Source: Parabacteroides sp. | GTDB lineage: Bacteria > Bacteroidota > Bacteroidia > Bacteroidales > Tannerellaceae | DNA length: 6,070 nucleotides | Assembly (NCBI GenBank): GCA_019411205.1 | Contig: DXRF01000136.1 | Span: 1,672 to 7,741, forward strand | Reading direction: 5' to 3' | Shown here: positions 1 through 5,940 of the stretch, piece by piece | How the letters are laid out: each line of letters begins with the position of its first letter | How positions within the stretch are numbered: the first letter of the stretch is position 1 | Program-made: the position numbers and the translations under genes | Notes under the pieces: generated by a model | Database searches by the model: none | Seen by the model: only the letters and a program-made list of their open reading frames with translations | Told to the model about the DNA's origin: nothing

Positions 1-61
1 TAGCCTGTTGTGCAAGGGTTACAAATGTGATAAGGAAAGTAGTTATTGATCTCTTTTTCAT
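1..61 (-). CDS. Possible 5' end of an exported-protein gene (partial, tentative)
   Basis: Reading leftward from an ATG at 61-59, the frame stays open to the window edge and encodes MKKRSITTFLITFVTLAQQA. This has the layout of a type I signal peptide: a basic n-region (MKKRS), a hydrophobic core (ITTFLITFVTLA) and a small-residue end (QQA). Many Bacteroidales secreted proteins begin in a similar way. The body of the protein would lie outside the window, so no function can be given. The main doubt is that the same sequence recurs twice upstream within tandem repeats, at ATGs 179-177 and 316-314. The peptide could therefore be a chance property of a non-coding repeat. No Shine-Dalgarno and no clear Bacteroidetes promoter (TTTG / TAnnTTTG) was found upstream. 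Confidence 0.3.
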   Translation of the reverse strand, partial: MKKRSITTFLITFVTLAQQA

Positions 62-345
62 CAAGCAGCTCGCTGTTTAGGTATAGTTTTACCAGTTTGT
101 GCTTTCTTTTTCGTCGAGTAGCCTGTTGTGCAAGGGTTACAAATGTGATAAGGAAAGTAGTTATTGATCTCTTCTTCATCAAGTAGCTTGCTGTTGTGCG
201 AGCTTGCTGTTCTGGTACAGCTTTACCAGTTTGTGCTTTCTTTTTCGCCGAGCAGCTCGCTGTTGTGCAAGGGTTATAAATGTGATAGGGAAAGTAGCTA
301 TTGATCTCTTCTTCATCAAGCAGCTCGCTATTGTGCAAGGGGGTA
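1..345. repeat. Degenerate tandem repeat, about 2.7 units of 118-134 bp
   Basis: Unit 1 spans 1-118, unit 2 spans 119-252 and a truncated unit 3 spans 253 to about 345. The first 61 bases of units 1 and 2 differ at one position only (55 versus 173). The matching part of unit 3 differs from unit 2 at three positions. Unit 2 is longer because of an extra copy of a sub-motif like AGCTTGCTGTTGTGC near 183-210. Variants of that sub-motif also occur near 65, 253 and 321. Each unit carries small inverted repeats: TTGAT/ATCAA (301-305 with 315-319 in unit 3) and CTGGTA/TACCAG (212-217 with 224-229 in unit 2). On the minus strand each unit contains an MKKRSI... frame. The three changes in unit 3 would all alter the peptide, which argues against selection on that copy. 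Confidence 0.85.
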
Positions 346-520
346 TTGAGAGGCGGTTATCGTGTGAGAAAGTGAGGCGTGTTTGAAAAAGTGTAGGGGG
401 ATTTTTGAGGTCAAATTGTCCTCTTGTTGGAATGATAAATATAAATATGCTGGTATACAGTGTGTTATATAATATAGAGGTGGTATTTAGGCTGTATACG
501 CCTTTCCGGGGCATCTTAAT
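346..520. other. AT-rich intergenic stretch without a supported gene
   Basis: This segment lies between the tandem repeats and the galE terminator. Open frames cross it on both strands (minus 179-514, plus 204-386 and 405-590). They run through repeats or the terminator, show no family resemblance, and I do not regard them as genes. It contains a perfect 8-bp inverted repeat, GTATACAG at 453-460 and CTGTATAC at 492-499, around the AT-rich palindromic core TTATATAA. If a leftward gene begins near position 61, its promoter would most likely be here. No convincing Bacteroidetes -33/-7 pair (TTTG, TAnnTTTG) was found on either strand. Confidence 0.5.
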
Positions 521-521
521 G

Positions 522-569
522 AAAAAAGGGAGGCCGATGGGTTTAATGATGAACCTGGCCTCCCTTTTT
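522..569 (-). terminator. Bidirectional intrinsic terminator after galE
   Basis: A perfect 13-bp stem pairs AAAAAGGGAGGCC (523-535) with GGCCTCCCTTTTT (557-569) around a 21-nt loop. A short nested GGTT/AACC pairing (540-543 with 552-555) can form inside the loop. On the minus strand the GC-rich stem is followed by a run of T, and it begins 27 bp after the galE stop codon, so it should end galE transcription. The A-tract and T-tract on opposite sides mean it can also stop transcription entering from the left on the plus strand. Confidence 0.92.
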
Positions 570-595
570 GTATGGTGTAATGAGAAATAGTCCGA

Positions 596-1636
596 TTACA
601 TGATACCGCGTTCGCGCAGTCTTTCCTGCCATTTCCAGGCCGAAGCCAATGTATCGGCTAATGTTTCGGTTGCTTTCCAGCCCAATACTTTATTGGCACG
701 TTCGGGATTGGCCCAAACCTTTTCGATATCACCTTCGCGGCGTCCTACGATCTTGTGCGGAACTTTGACGCCTGTTGCAGCTTCGAATGTGTTGATCAGT
801 TCCAATACGGAAACGCCGTTACCGGTTCCGAGGTTGAAGATTTCCACATTGTCCAGAGACTTGCCACCCAACATGCGGTCCATTGCGATCACGTGAGCCT
901 TAGCCAGGTCTACAACGTTGATGTAGTCGCGGATGCAGGAACCGTCAGGCGTGTCATAGTCGTCACCGAACACGCTCAGCTCTTTGCGGATACCCATAGC
1001 AGTCTGTGTCAGATAGGGGATCAGGTTCTGAGGAACGCCGTTAGGCAATTCGCCGATCTCTGCTGTCGGATGTGCTCCGATCGGGTTGAAGTAACGCAGG
1101 ATGATGCTCTTGAAAGGAGCGCCGGCGTGGATGGTGTCGCGGATGATTTCTTCGTTGATCTGCTTCGTATTTCCGTACGGCGAAGTAGCCGGTTTGATCG
1201 GTGCGCTTTCGGTTACAGGCAGGTTCTCCGGATCGGGTTGTCCGTAAACGGTGCAAGAAGATGAGAAAACAATACCTTCGATATTGAATTCCGGCATCAG
1301 TTCCAACAGGTTCACCAGTGTCACTACGTTGTTGCGGTAGTATTTCAACGGCTGCTGTACGGATTCGCCTACTGCTTTGCTGGCAGCAAACAGGATGATC
1401 CCTTTGATGCCCGGATGAGCTTTCAGCGCTTCGCGGGTTCCTTCCTTATCTTTCAAGTCCAGTTGGATGAATTCAGGACGGATGCCTGTGATGCGTTCGA
1501 TACCGTCCAACACTTCTATATTGGAGTTAGACAGGTCGTCGATGATGACTACTTCATAGCCTGCGTTCTGCAGTTCTACCGTGGAGTGTGATCCGATGTA
1601 ACCAGTTCCACCTGCTACTAAAATCTTCTGTTTCAT
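596..1636 (-). CDS. galE: UDP-glucose/UDP-hexose 4-epimerase
   Basis: This 346-residue protein is a full-length cytoplasmic GalE of the extended short-chain dehydrogenase family. It interconverts UDP-glucose and UDP-galactose in the Leloir pathway and supplies sugars for surface polysaccharides. The NAD-binding GGTGYIG lies at residues 9-15. The catalytic serine is Ser127 in SSSCTVYG, and the YxxxK pair is Tyr154 and Lys158. Further family blocks are RYFNPIGAHP (181-190), the IRDY segment (235-238) and REGD (300-303). Residue 307 (Val) aligns with E. coli Tyr299, the gate residue. A small side chain there suggests that N-acetylated UDP-sugars may also fit, which is inference. The ATG at 1636-1634 gives the normal N-terminus (MKQKILVAGG). 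It lacks a Shine-Dalgarno and is preceded by pyrimidine-rich TTTTCTCTCCTT. The gene lies 178 bp after rnfA, beyond the repeat region, and ends before an intrinsic terminator. It may be read from the rnf transcript or from its own promoter; I could not identify one. Confidence 0.97.
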   Translation of the reverse strand: MKQKILVAGGTGYIGSHSTVELQNAGYEVVIIDDLSNSNIEVLDGIERITGIRPEFIQLDLKDKEGTREALKAHPGIKGIILFAASKAVGESVQQPLKYYRNNVVTLVNLLELMPEFNIEGIVFSSSCTVYGQPDPENLPVTESAPIKPATSPYGNTKQINEEIIRDTIHAGAPFKSIILRYFNPIGAHPTAEIGELPNGVPQNLIPYLTQTAMGIRKELSVFGDDYDTPDGSCIRDYINVVDLAKAHVIAMDRMLGGKSLDNVEIFNLGTGNGVSVLELINTFEAATGVKVPHKIVGRREGDIEKVWANPERANKVLGWKATETLADTLASAWKWQERLRERGIM

Positions 1637-1646
1637 AAGGAGAGAA

Positions 1647-1707
1647 AATTTATGATTTATGATTTATGAAGGGATTTATGATTTATGATTTATGATTTAT
1701 GATTTAT
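1647..1707. repeat. GATTTAT heptamer array next to the galE start
   Basis: Five exact tandem GATTTAT copies occupy 1673-1707. Two more exact copies (1654-1667) and a one-mismatch copy (1647-1653) lie closer to galE, separated from the five by GAAGG (1668-1672). The array ends about 10 bp upstream of the galE start codon, so changes in copy number would alter the galE leader directly. The unit is 7 bp, so gain or loss of a copy shifts spacing but not galE's coding frame. Confidence 0.93.
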
Positions 1708-1718
1708 AGCGGCAAGCG

Positions 1719-1780
1719 GTATTACTTGTATTATCAAGTTGTATTACTTGTTATTATCAAGCTGTATTACCTGTTATTAT
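1719..1780. repeat. Three imperfect ~22-bp tandem repeats in the hairpin loop
   Basis: Copy 1 (1719-1740, 22 bp) and copy 2 (1741-1763, 23 bp) both begin GTATTACTTG and end in TTATCAAG plus two bases. Copy 3 (1764-1780) begins GTATTACCTG, is shorter, and merges into the right heptamer arm. Copies 1 and 2 each contain an ACTTG...CAAG inverted repeat that could form a small hairpin. Confidence 0.8.
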
Positions 1781-1813
1781 AAATCATAAATCATAAATCA
1801 TAAATCATAAATC
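1779..1813. repeat. ATAAATC heptamer array next to the rnfA stop
   Basis: Five exact tandem ATAAATC copies, the reverse complement of the array beside galE. The equal copy number (five exact units facing five exact units) is notable. Read on the minus strand the array is a series of overlapping ATG codons, each opening only a five-residue frame (MIYDL then TGA). Confidence 0.93.
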
Positions 1814-1814
1814 T

Positions 1815-2387
1815 TTAAACGATCCCCGAGAATCCCATAAACGCCATCGCCAGCAAACCTGCTGTGATAAGAGCGATCGGGGTTCCTTTCATGCCATCGG
1901 GAACATTTGTCATTGCTAATTGTTCTCTGACACCTGCAAAGATAATCAAAGCTAACGCAAATCCAATAGCAATGGAGAATGCATATACTACAGATTCTAC
2001 TAAATTATACTGTTTCTGGATGACCTGGATGGCGACACCCAACACGCAACAGTTTGTCGTGATCAGCGGAAGAAACACTCCCAATGCCTGATAGAGGGCA
2101 GGAGAAACTTTCTTCAGGATGATTTCCACCATCTGCACCAGGGCAGCGATGATCAGGATGAAACTGATGGTCTGCATAAAGCCCAGGCCGAATGCATCCA
2201 GCACATATTTCTGTACGAGGAAAGTCACGAGTGTCGCAATGGTAAGCACAAATGCAACGGCTGCTCCCATACCGATTGCTGTATCCACTTTCTTGGATAC
2301 GCCGAGGAACGGACATATACCCAAGAACTGGGACAATACGACGTTGTTGACAAATACAGCGGCGATAAATATCAATATATATTCCAT
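1815..2387 (-). CDS. rnfA: Rnf complex membrane subunit RnfA
   Basis: This 190-residue protein has about six hydrophobic segments and almost no soluble domain, the normal size and shape of RnfA (E. coli RsxA). In the family, RnfA and RnfE form an inverted pair holding a membrane-centred [2Fe-2S] cluster that carries electrons across the membrane beside RnfD and RnfG. The two expected ligand positions are visible: Cys25 in QFLGICPFLG and Cys113 in TTNCCVLGVA. The latter is followed by an extra Cys114 where many homologues have alanine. The start at 2387-2385 gives the family N-terminus (MEYILIFIAAVFVNNVVLSQ). It is preceded six bases upstream by a weak AAGG. It lies 14 bp after rnfE and is the last rnf gene. 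Its stop codon abuts the heptamer repeats. Confidence 0.97.
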   Translation of the reverse strand: MEYILIFIAAVFVNNVVLSQFLGICPFLGVSKKVDTAIGMGAAVAFVLTIATLVTFLVQKYVLDAFGLGFMQTISFILIIAALVQMVEIILKKVSPALYQALGVFLPLITTNCCVLGVAIQVIQKQYNLVESVVYAFSIAIGFALALIIFAGVREQLAMTNVPDGMKGTPIALITAGLLAMAFMGFSGIV

Positions 2388-2401
2388 ATCTTACCTTGTT
2401 T

Positions 2402-2986
2402 TTATGCTTTACGCAGTTTATTAACAATAGCTATCAGGAATCCCAGTGCGATGAATGCACCCGGAGCCAACACGAAAATCAGCGAGCCGAACTGTTCCGG
2501 CATAATTGTCAGGTTGAACAGTTTACCGGTTCCCAACAGCTCACGGACAGCTCCTAACAGTGTCAAGGCAATCGTAAAACCGAGGCCGATACCGATACCG
2601 TCGAAAGCCGAGGCCACGACTCCGTTCTTGGCGGCAAAAGCTTCGGCACGTCCCAGCACGATACAGTTTACGACGATCAACGGGATGAACAATCCCAAAC
2701 TTGCGTATAAGGCAGGGACAAATGCTTCCATGCACATCTGTACAACCGTTACGAATGTGGCGATTACGACAATGTATCCGGGGATGCGGACCATATCGGG
2801 GATGACATTCTTCAGTGCAGATATAGCCATGTTGGAACAGATCAGCACGAACATGGTGGCAAGTCCCATACTCATACCATTTATCGCCGAAGAGGTCGTA
2901 CCCAGTGTCGGACACATACCTAACAGCAATACGAATGTCGGGTTCTCTGTGATGATTCCGTTCATCAATATTTTCAGATTACTCAT
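2402..2986 (-). CDS. rnfE: Rnf complex membrane subunit RnfE
   Basis: This 194-residue, six-helix membrane protein is the partner of RnfA in the same complex. The paired half-repeat motifs are LLGMCPTLG with Cys25 and IPLIVVNCIVLGRAEAF with Cys108, the residues expected to ligate the shared [2Fe-2S] cluster. The GRAEAF motif separates RnfE from RnfA, which has GVAI at that place. The start codon lies inside the end of rnfG: the shared 8 bp reads ATGAGTAA, so the two genes are probably translationally coupled. A strong GGAGG (2995-2999) sits eight bases upstream. The homologous subunit of Na+-NQR is NqrD, but the neighbouring rnfC and rnfB tail identify this locus as Rnf. Confidence 0.97.
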   Translation of the reverse strand: MSNLKILMNGIITENPTFVLLLGMCPTLGTTSSAINGMSMGLATMFVLICSNMAISALKNVIPDMVRIPGYIVVIATFVTVVQMCMEAFVPALYASLGLFIPLIVVNCIVLGRAEAFAAKNGVVASAFDGIGIGLGFTIALTLLGAVRELLGTGKLFNLTIMPEQFGSLIFVLAPGAFIALGFLIAIVNKLRKA

Positions 2987-3623
2987 TGTCGTTTCCTCCC
3001 TCTTTAGTTGTGTTATCGGATGATGTGGTTGCCCCGGTCAATCCGTCGGTGCCGGAGAATGCACTGTAGGCACGGTTCACGGCGTTCAGGAATGCACGGC
3101 TGGTAATGGTCGAAGCTGTTATGGCATCGACATCTCCACCGTCTTTGGTTACTTTCAGTTCGCCATCAGACAAATTGCGTCCCAAAACGCTCTGGCGATT
3201 TTTGTCCGTACGGAACCATTCTTGCATTTTAGCCCCTAATCCGGGTGTTTCGGCATGTTGCAAGACTGAATAGTTCAGCAGTTTGCCTTCGGTGTCAAAA
3301 CCGACAATCACGCGGATCTCACCGCCGAACCCTTTCATTGTGTTGCTCTCCACTGCGGCACCGACGAATTTGCCGTCTTGTTTTGCCGGGTAGATTTTCA
3401 ACGAGTCGCCATCGGCAGTAACTGCCATATAGGCTTCTTCCGTCGGTTTGTTGTCGAATGCCGGAGTGACCGCTTTGATCGCTGCTTCCAGCGCCGCTGC
3501 TTTGGTGGCGGCAATCGGGCCGGTGGTGTACATGTTGACACCGGCTAATATCGCTCCTGCCACTACACAGATGGTCGTGAGTGAAAGGAACATATTGGGT
3601 AATGTTGATTTTAGTTTCGCCAT
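2979..3623 (-). CDS. rnfG: Rnf complex flavoprotein subunit RnfG
   Basis: This 214-residue subunit has one N-terminal membrane helix (about residues 11-31) and an FMN-binding domain expected on the outer face of the membrane. There a covalently attached FMN takes part in electron transfer with RnfD. HAETPGLG (123-130) is a conserved family block. The flavinylation site is DAITASTIT (166-174), with Thr172 the likely FMN-phosphoester residue, attached by ApbE, which is not encoded here. A polar tail after residue 190 contains a second similar motif, DGLTGATTS (193-201). The start at 3623-3621 is supported by GGAGG (3633-3637) nine bases upstream, inside the end of rnfD. The gap after rnfD is 2 bp and the 3' end overlaps rnfE. 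Confidence 0.96.
   Translation of the reverse strand: MAKLKSTLPNMFLSLTTICVVAGAILAGVNMYTTGPIAATKAAALEAAIKAVTPAFDNKPTEEAYMAVTADGDSLKIYPAKQDGKFVGAAVESNTMKGFGGEIRVIVGFDTEGKLLNYSVLQHAETPGLGAKMQEWFRTDKNRQSVLGRNLSDGELKVTKDGGDVDAITASTITSRAFLNAVNRAYSAFSGTDGLTGATTSSDNTTKEGGNDNE
2995..2999 (-). promoter_or_regulatory. Shine-Dalgarno for rnfE, inside rnfG
   Basis: GGAGG on the minus strand lies eight bases before the rnfE ATG and within the last codons of rnfG (encoding GGNDNE). It supports the chosen rnfE start and fits coupled translation across the 8-bp overlap. Confidence 0.75.
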
Positions 3624-3625
3624 GC

Positions 3626-4585
3626 TTATTTCCCTCCGAAATGTTTAGGTTTCATATAACTGTTGATTAGCGGAGTAACTCCATTCATGATGAAGATGGC
3701 AAATGACATACCTTCGGGATAAGAACCGAACAGACGGATCACCGTTGTCAGGATACCAATGCCGACACCGTAGACAATCATACCGCTTTTGCTCATCGGC
3801 GAAGTCACATAGTCGGTCGCCATGAAGATGGCTCCCAACATCAGACCTCCGGACAACAGATGGACGAACGGGCTTGCATACTGAACCGGATTCACCAGGT
3901 GCATGATGCCTGCAAAGACAAATACAGTGACGAAGATGGATACCGGAACGTGCCAGGTGATGATCTTTTTCCATAACATATAGAACATACCTAACAGCAG
4001 TGCCAACGCGCTGACTTCACCAAGGCTGCCGCCCATGTTACCGATCAGCATGTCGCTCATCTCCGGCAGTTTGTCTAAGCTGCCTTCTTTCATTAACGTT
4101 AAGACGGTTGCACCTGTTGTTGCATCGGCATAAGATGTCAGCTGTCCGGCAACGGGCCAGGTGGTCATTTGTGCCGGGAAGGAGATCAGCAGGAAGATAC
4201 GTCCTGTCAGTGCCGGGTTGAAGATATTGTTACCCAGGCCGCCGAACGACATCTTACCGATACCGATAGCCGCCAGCGCACCGATGGCGATGATCCAGAT
4301 CGGCAGGTTGGACGGCAGGTTGAATGCCAGCAAAACACCGGTCAGGAGGGCCGAACCGTCGTAAATGGTCGGTTCCTTTTTCATCAGGAACTTCTGAATC
4401 AGATATTCGAACAGGACGCAGAAGAAAACCGAAGCTACGGTTACGACCAGTGCACCCAGTCCGAAAAAGTAGAGTGATACCAGGAAAGCCGGAACAAGGG
4501 CAATCAGTACACCGTACATATTTTTGCTTATGCTGTCGCCGCCATGAATGTGGGGCGAGGGAGACACGTATAATTTGTTTTCCAT
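3626..4585 (-). CDS. rnfD: Rnf complex membrane flavoprotein subunit RnfD
   Basis: This 319-residue, multi-helix membrane protein is the large integral subunit, homologous to NqrB and likely involved in ion movement. The flavinylation motif TTGATVL contains the predicted covalent-FMN residue Thr160 (T157-G-A-T160). Other family blocks are YDGSALLTG (75-83), NNIFNPALTGR (119-129), ATDYVTSPMSKSG (256-268) and YPEGMSFAIFIMN (289-301). The start (MENKLYVSPSPHIHGGDS) matches the usual cytoplasmic N-terminus with its SPSPH motif. Only a weak AAGAG lies upstream. It begins 12 bp after rnfC and ends 2 bp before rnfG, consistent with a single transcript. Confidence 0.97.
   Translation of the reverse strand: MENKLYVSPSPHIHGGDSISKNMYGVLIALVPAFLVSLYFFGLGALVVTVASVFFCVLFEYLIQKFLMKKEPTIYDGSALLTGVLLAFNLPSNLPIWIIAIGALAAIGIGKMSFGGLGNNIFNPALTGRIFLLISFPAQMTTWPVAGQLTSYADATTGATVLTLMKEGSLDKLPEMSDMLIGNMGGSLGEVSALALLLGMFYMLWKKIITWHVPVSIFVTVFVFAGIMHLVNPVQYASPFVHLLSGGLMLGAIFMATDYVTSPMSKSGMIVYGVGIGILTTVIRLFGSYPEGMSFAIFIMNGVTPLINSYMKPKHFGGK
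3633..3637 (-). promoter_or_regulatory. Shine-Dalgarno for rnfG, inside rnfD
   Basis: GGAGG on the minus strand overlaps the final glycine codons of rnfD and lies nine bases before the rnfG ATG. It fixes that start and suggests re-initiation by ribosomes finishing rnfD. Confidence 0.75.
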
Positions 4586-4597
4586 ATTGCTCTTGTT

Positions 4598-5929
4598 TTA
4601 TGACTTTCTTGCACGAATAATACCCATAACTTTGCCTTTACCCAATCGGATCTGGTCTAACAGCGGACGGTGGGCAGGGCAAGTATAACTGCATGAACCG
4701 CATTCGATACAGTCCTGGATGTAGTTGGCTTCGGCCTTTTCCCAATCCTTATAGATCGTGAATTTCATCAGGAAGGCCGGATTCAACCCCATCGGGCAGA
4801 CGTTCACGCACTTGGCGCAACGGATACAGTCCTGCATCGGCTTGCGGACAGATTCTTCTTTTGTCAGGAGCAACACGCCGGAACTACCCTTGGTTACCGG
4901 GACTTCGGCGCTTACCAACGCTTTACCCATCATCGGTCCGCCACCGATAATCTTACCCGTGTTTTCGGGAATACCACCGGCTGCCTCGATCAGCGTGTTG
5001 ATGGGCGTACCCATACGAACCAGGAAGTTCGACGGGTTGGCAACGGCCTTTCCTGTTACGGTCACGACGCGCTCGAACAACGGTTTGTTCTTCTGGACGG
5101 CTTCGTAGACGGCGTAGGCGGTTCCGACGTTCTGCACGACGGCTCCGGCCGAGATGGGCAGGGCGCCGCTCTTTACCTGGCGACGGATCACGGCGTCGAT
5201 CAACTGCTTTTCACCCCCTTGCGGATATTGTACCTTCAGCGGCATGATCTCGATTCCGGGATAAGCGGCTGCCAGCTTCGTCAGGTGGGCGATTGCGTCG
5301 GGTTTATTGTTTTCGATGCCGATAACGGCTTTGTTTACGTTTACGGCTTTCATCAGCAATGTGACGCCTACCAATATCTGTTCGCCTTTTTCCATCATCA
5401 GGGAATGGTCGGAGGTCAGATAAGGTTCGCATTCGACGGCATTGATGATGATGATCTCTGCCTTGCTTCCGGGAGGCGGCATCAGTTTCACCTGTGTCGG
5501 GAAGGTGGCTCCTCCCAGACCGACGATACCGGCTGCTGCAATCTTGTCGACGATCTCTTTGGATGACAGCGTACAGTCTTTTACCAGTGCATCGCTGCGG
5601 TCGATCGTTTCTTCCCATTCGTCTCCTTCCACGTCGATGTAGATGGCGGGACGCTTGTAGCCGCTTGAGTCGAGAGCGTTATCTATTTTGTTTACTTTAC
5701 CGGATACCGACGAGTGGATGTTGGCGGAAACGAAACCGCCTGCCTTGGCGACAAGTGTTCCTACTTTAACCAGATCACCCTTCTTGACCACTGCCTGGGC
5801 CGGAGCCCCGATGTGCTGACTGAGCGGTATGATTACCTGCTTAGGAGCAGCTAACGCGGTAATTTTTTTACCGGCAGACAATTTATTTTCGGGCGGATGT
5901 ATACCTCCGATTCGAAATGTCCTTAGCAT
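4598..5929 (-). CDS. rnfC: Rnf complex NADH-binding iron-sulfur subunit RnfC
   Basis: This 443-residue peripheral cytoplasmic subunit carries NAD(H) and FMN and links NAD+ reduction to the Fe-S chain. The N-terminus MLRTFRIGGIHPPENK is the family signature and fixes the start. A barrel-sandwich region covers about residues 1-100. A NuoF-like nucleotide/flavin domain follows, with GLGGATFPT (137-145) and NAVECEPYLT (163-172). An SLBB-type segment lies near 289-320, followed by IIGGGPMMG. Two 4Fe-4S motifs follow: Cys368, 371, 374, 378 and Cys407, 410, 413, 417. It lacks the long Ala/Lys-rich C-terminal extension of E. coli RsxC, as in the compact homologues of anaerobes. It starts 11 bp after rnfB without a recognisable Shine-Dalgarno and ends 12 bp before rnfD. 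Confidence 0.98.
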   Translation of the reverse strand: MLRTFRIGGIHPPENKLSAGKKITALAAPKQVIIPLSQHIGAPAQAVVKKGDLVKVGTLVAKAGGFVSANIHSSVSGKVNKIDNALDSSGYKRPAIYIDVEGDEWEETIDRSDALVKDCTLSSKEIVDKIAAAGIVGLGGATFPTQVKLMPPPGSKAEIIIINAVECEPYLTSDHSLMMEKGEQILVGVTLLMKAVNVNKAVIGIENNKPDAIAHLTKLAAAYPGIEIMPLKVQYPQGGEKQLIDAVIRRQVKSGALPISAGAVVQNVGTAYAVYEAVQKNKPLFERVVTVTGKAVANPSNFLVRMGTPINTLIEAAGGIPENTGKIIGGGPMMGKALVSAEVPVTKGSSGVLLLTKEESVRKPMQDCIRCAKCVNVCPMGLNPAFLMKFTIYKDWEKAEANYIQDCIECGSCSYTCPAHRPLLDQIRLGKGKVMGIIRARKS

Positions 5930-5940
5930 ACTATTAGATT

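Larger units (their letters stand above)
1673..1813. repeat. Perfect 36-bp inverted repeat between rnfA and galE
   Basis: The left arm (1673-1708) is five GATTTAT units plus A. The right arm (1778-1813) is T plus five ATAAATC units. The arms are exact reverse complements separated by 69 bp. The right arm begins one base after the rnfA stop codon on the transcribed strand. A transcript crossing the gap could form a long A-U-rich hairpin. It has no GC-rich core, and CCCTTC rather than a T-run follows it, so it is not a standard intrinsic terminator. RNA processing, mRNA stabilisation or slippage-prone DNA are possible roles, none shown by the sequence. Confidence 0.92.

Noticed and set aside
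1..345. CRISPR array
   Set aside because: The units are over 100 bp, nearly contiguous and degenerate, without a constant short repeat alternating with unique spacers.
179..514. Minus-strand 111-residue open frame
   Set aside because: It crosses AT-rich spacer and the tandem repeats, has no recognisable family or start signal, and its C-terminal part is simply repeat sequence. The shorter leader-like frames inside it are described under the repeat.
204..590. Plus-strand open frames at 204-386 and 405-590
   Set aside because: The first consists mostly of repeat units and the second runs through both arms of the galE terminator. Neither has a start signal or family features.
755..1264. Plus-strand 169-residue frame opposite galE
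   Set aside because: galE on the other strand is intact with all catalytic motifs; this is a shadow of its codon pattern.
1673..1813. Miniature inverted-repeat transposable element
   Set aside because: The arms are simple heptamer arrays, no target-site duplication flanks them (GAAGG on one side, TTTAA on the other), and extra heptamers continue outside the left arm.
1673..1813. Intrinsic terminator after rnfA
   Set aside because: The stem is almost wholly A-T, the loop is 69 bases, and no T-run follows on the minus strand, so it does not fit the intrinsic terminator pattern.
2451..3023. Plus-strand 190-residue frame opposite rnfE
   Set aside because: It mirrors a clear membrane subunit gene in the operon and has no motif of its own.
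4161..5769. Several plus-strand frames opposite rnfD and rnfC
   Set aside because: All are antisense shadows with skewed composition; the minus-strand genes contain every expected cofactor motif.
1815..5929. Na+-translocating NADH:quinone reductase (nqr) operon
   Set aside because: The subunits are homologous, but RnfC with its two 4Fe-4S motifs and the gene order B-C-D-G-E-A identify Rnf; no nqrA or nqrF is present in the window.
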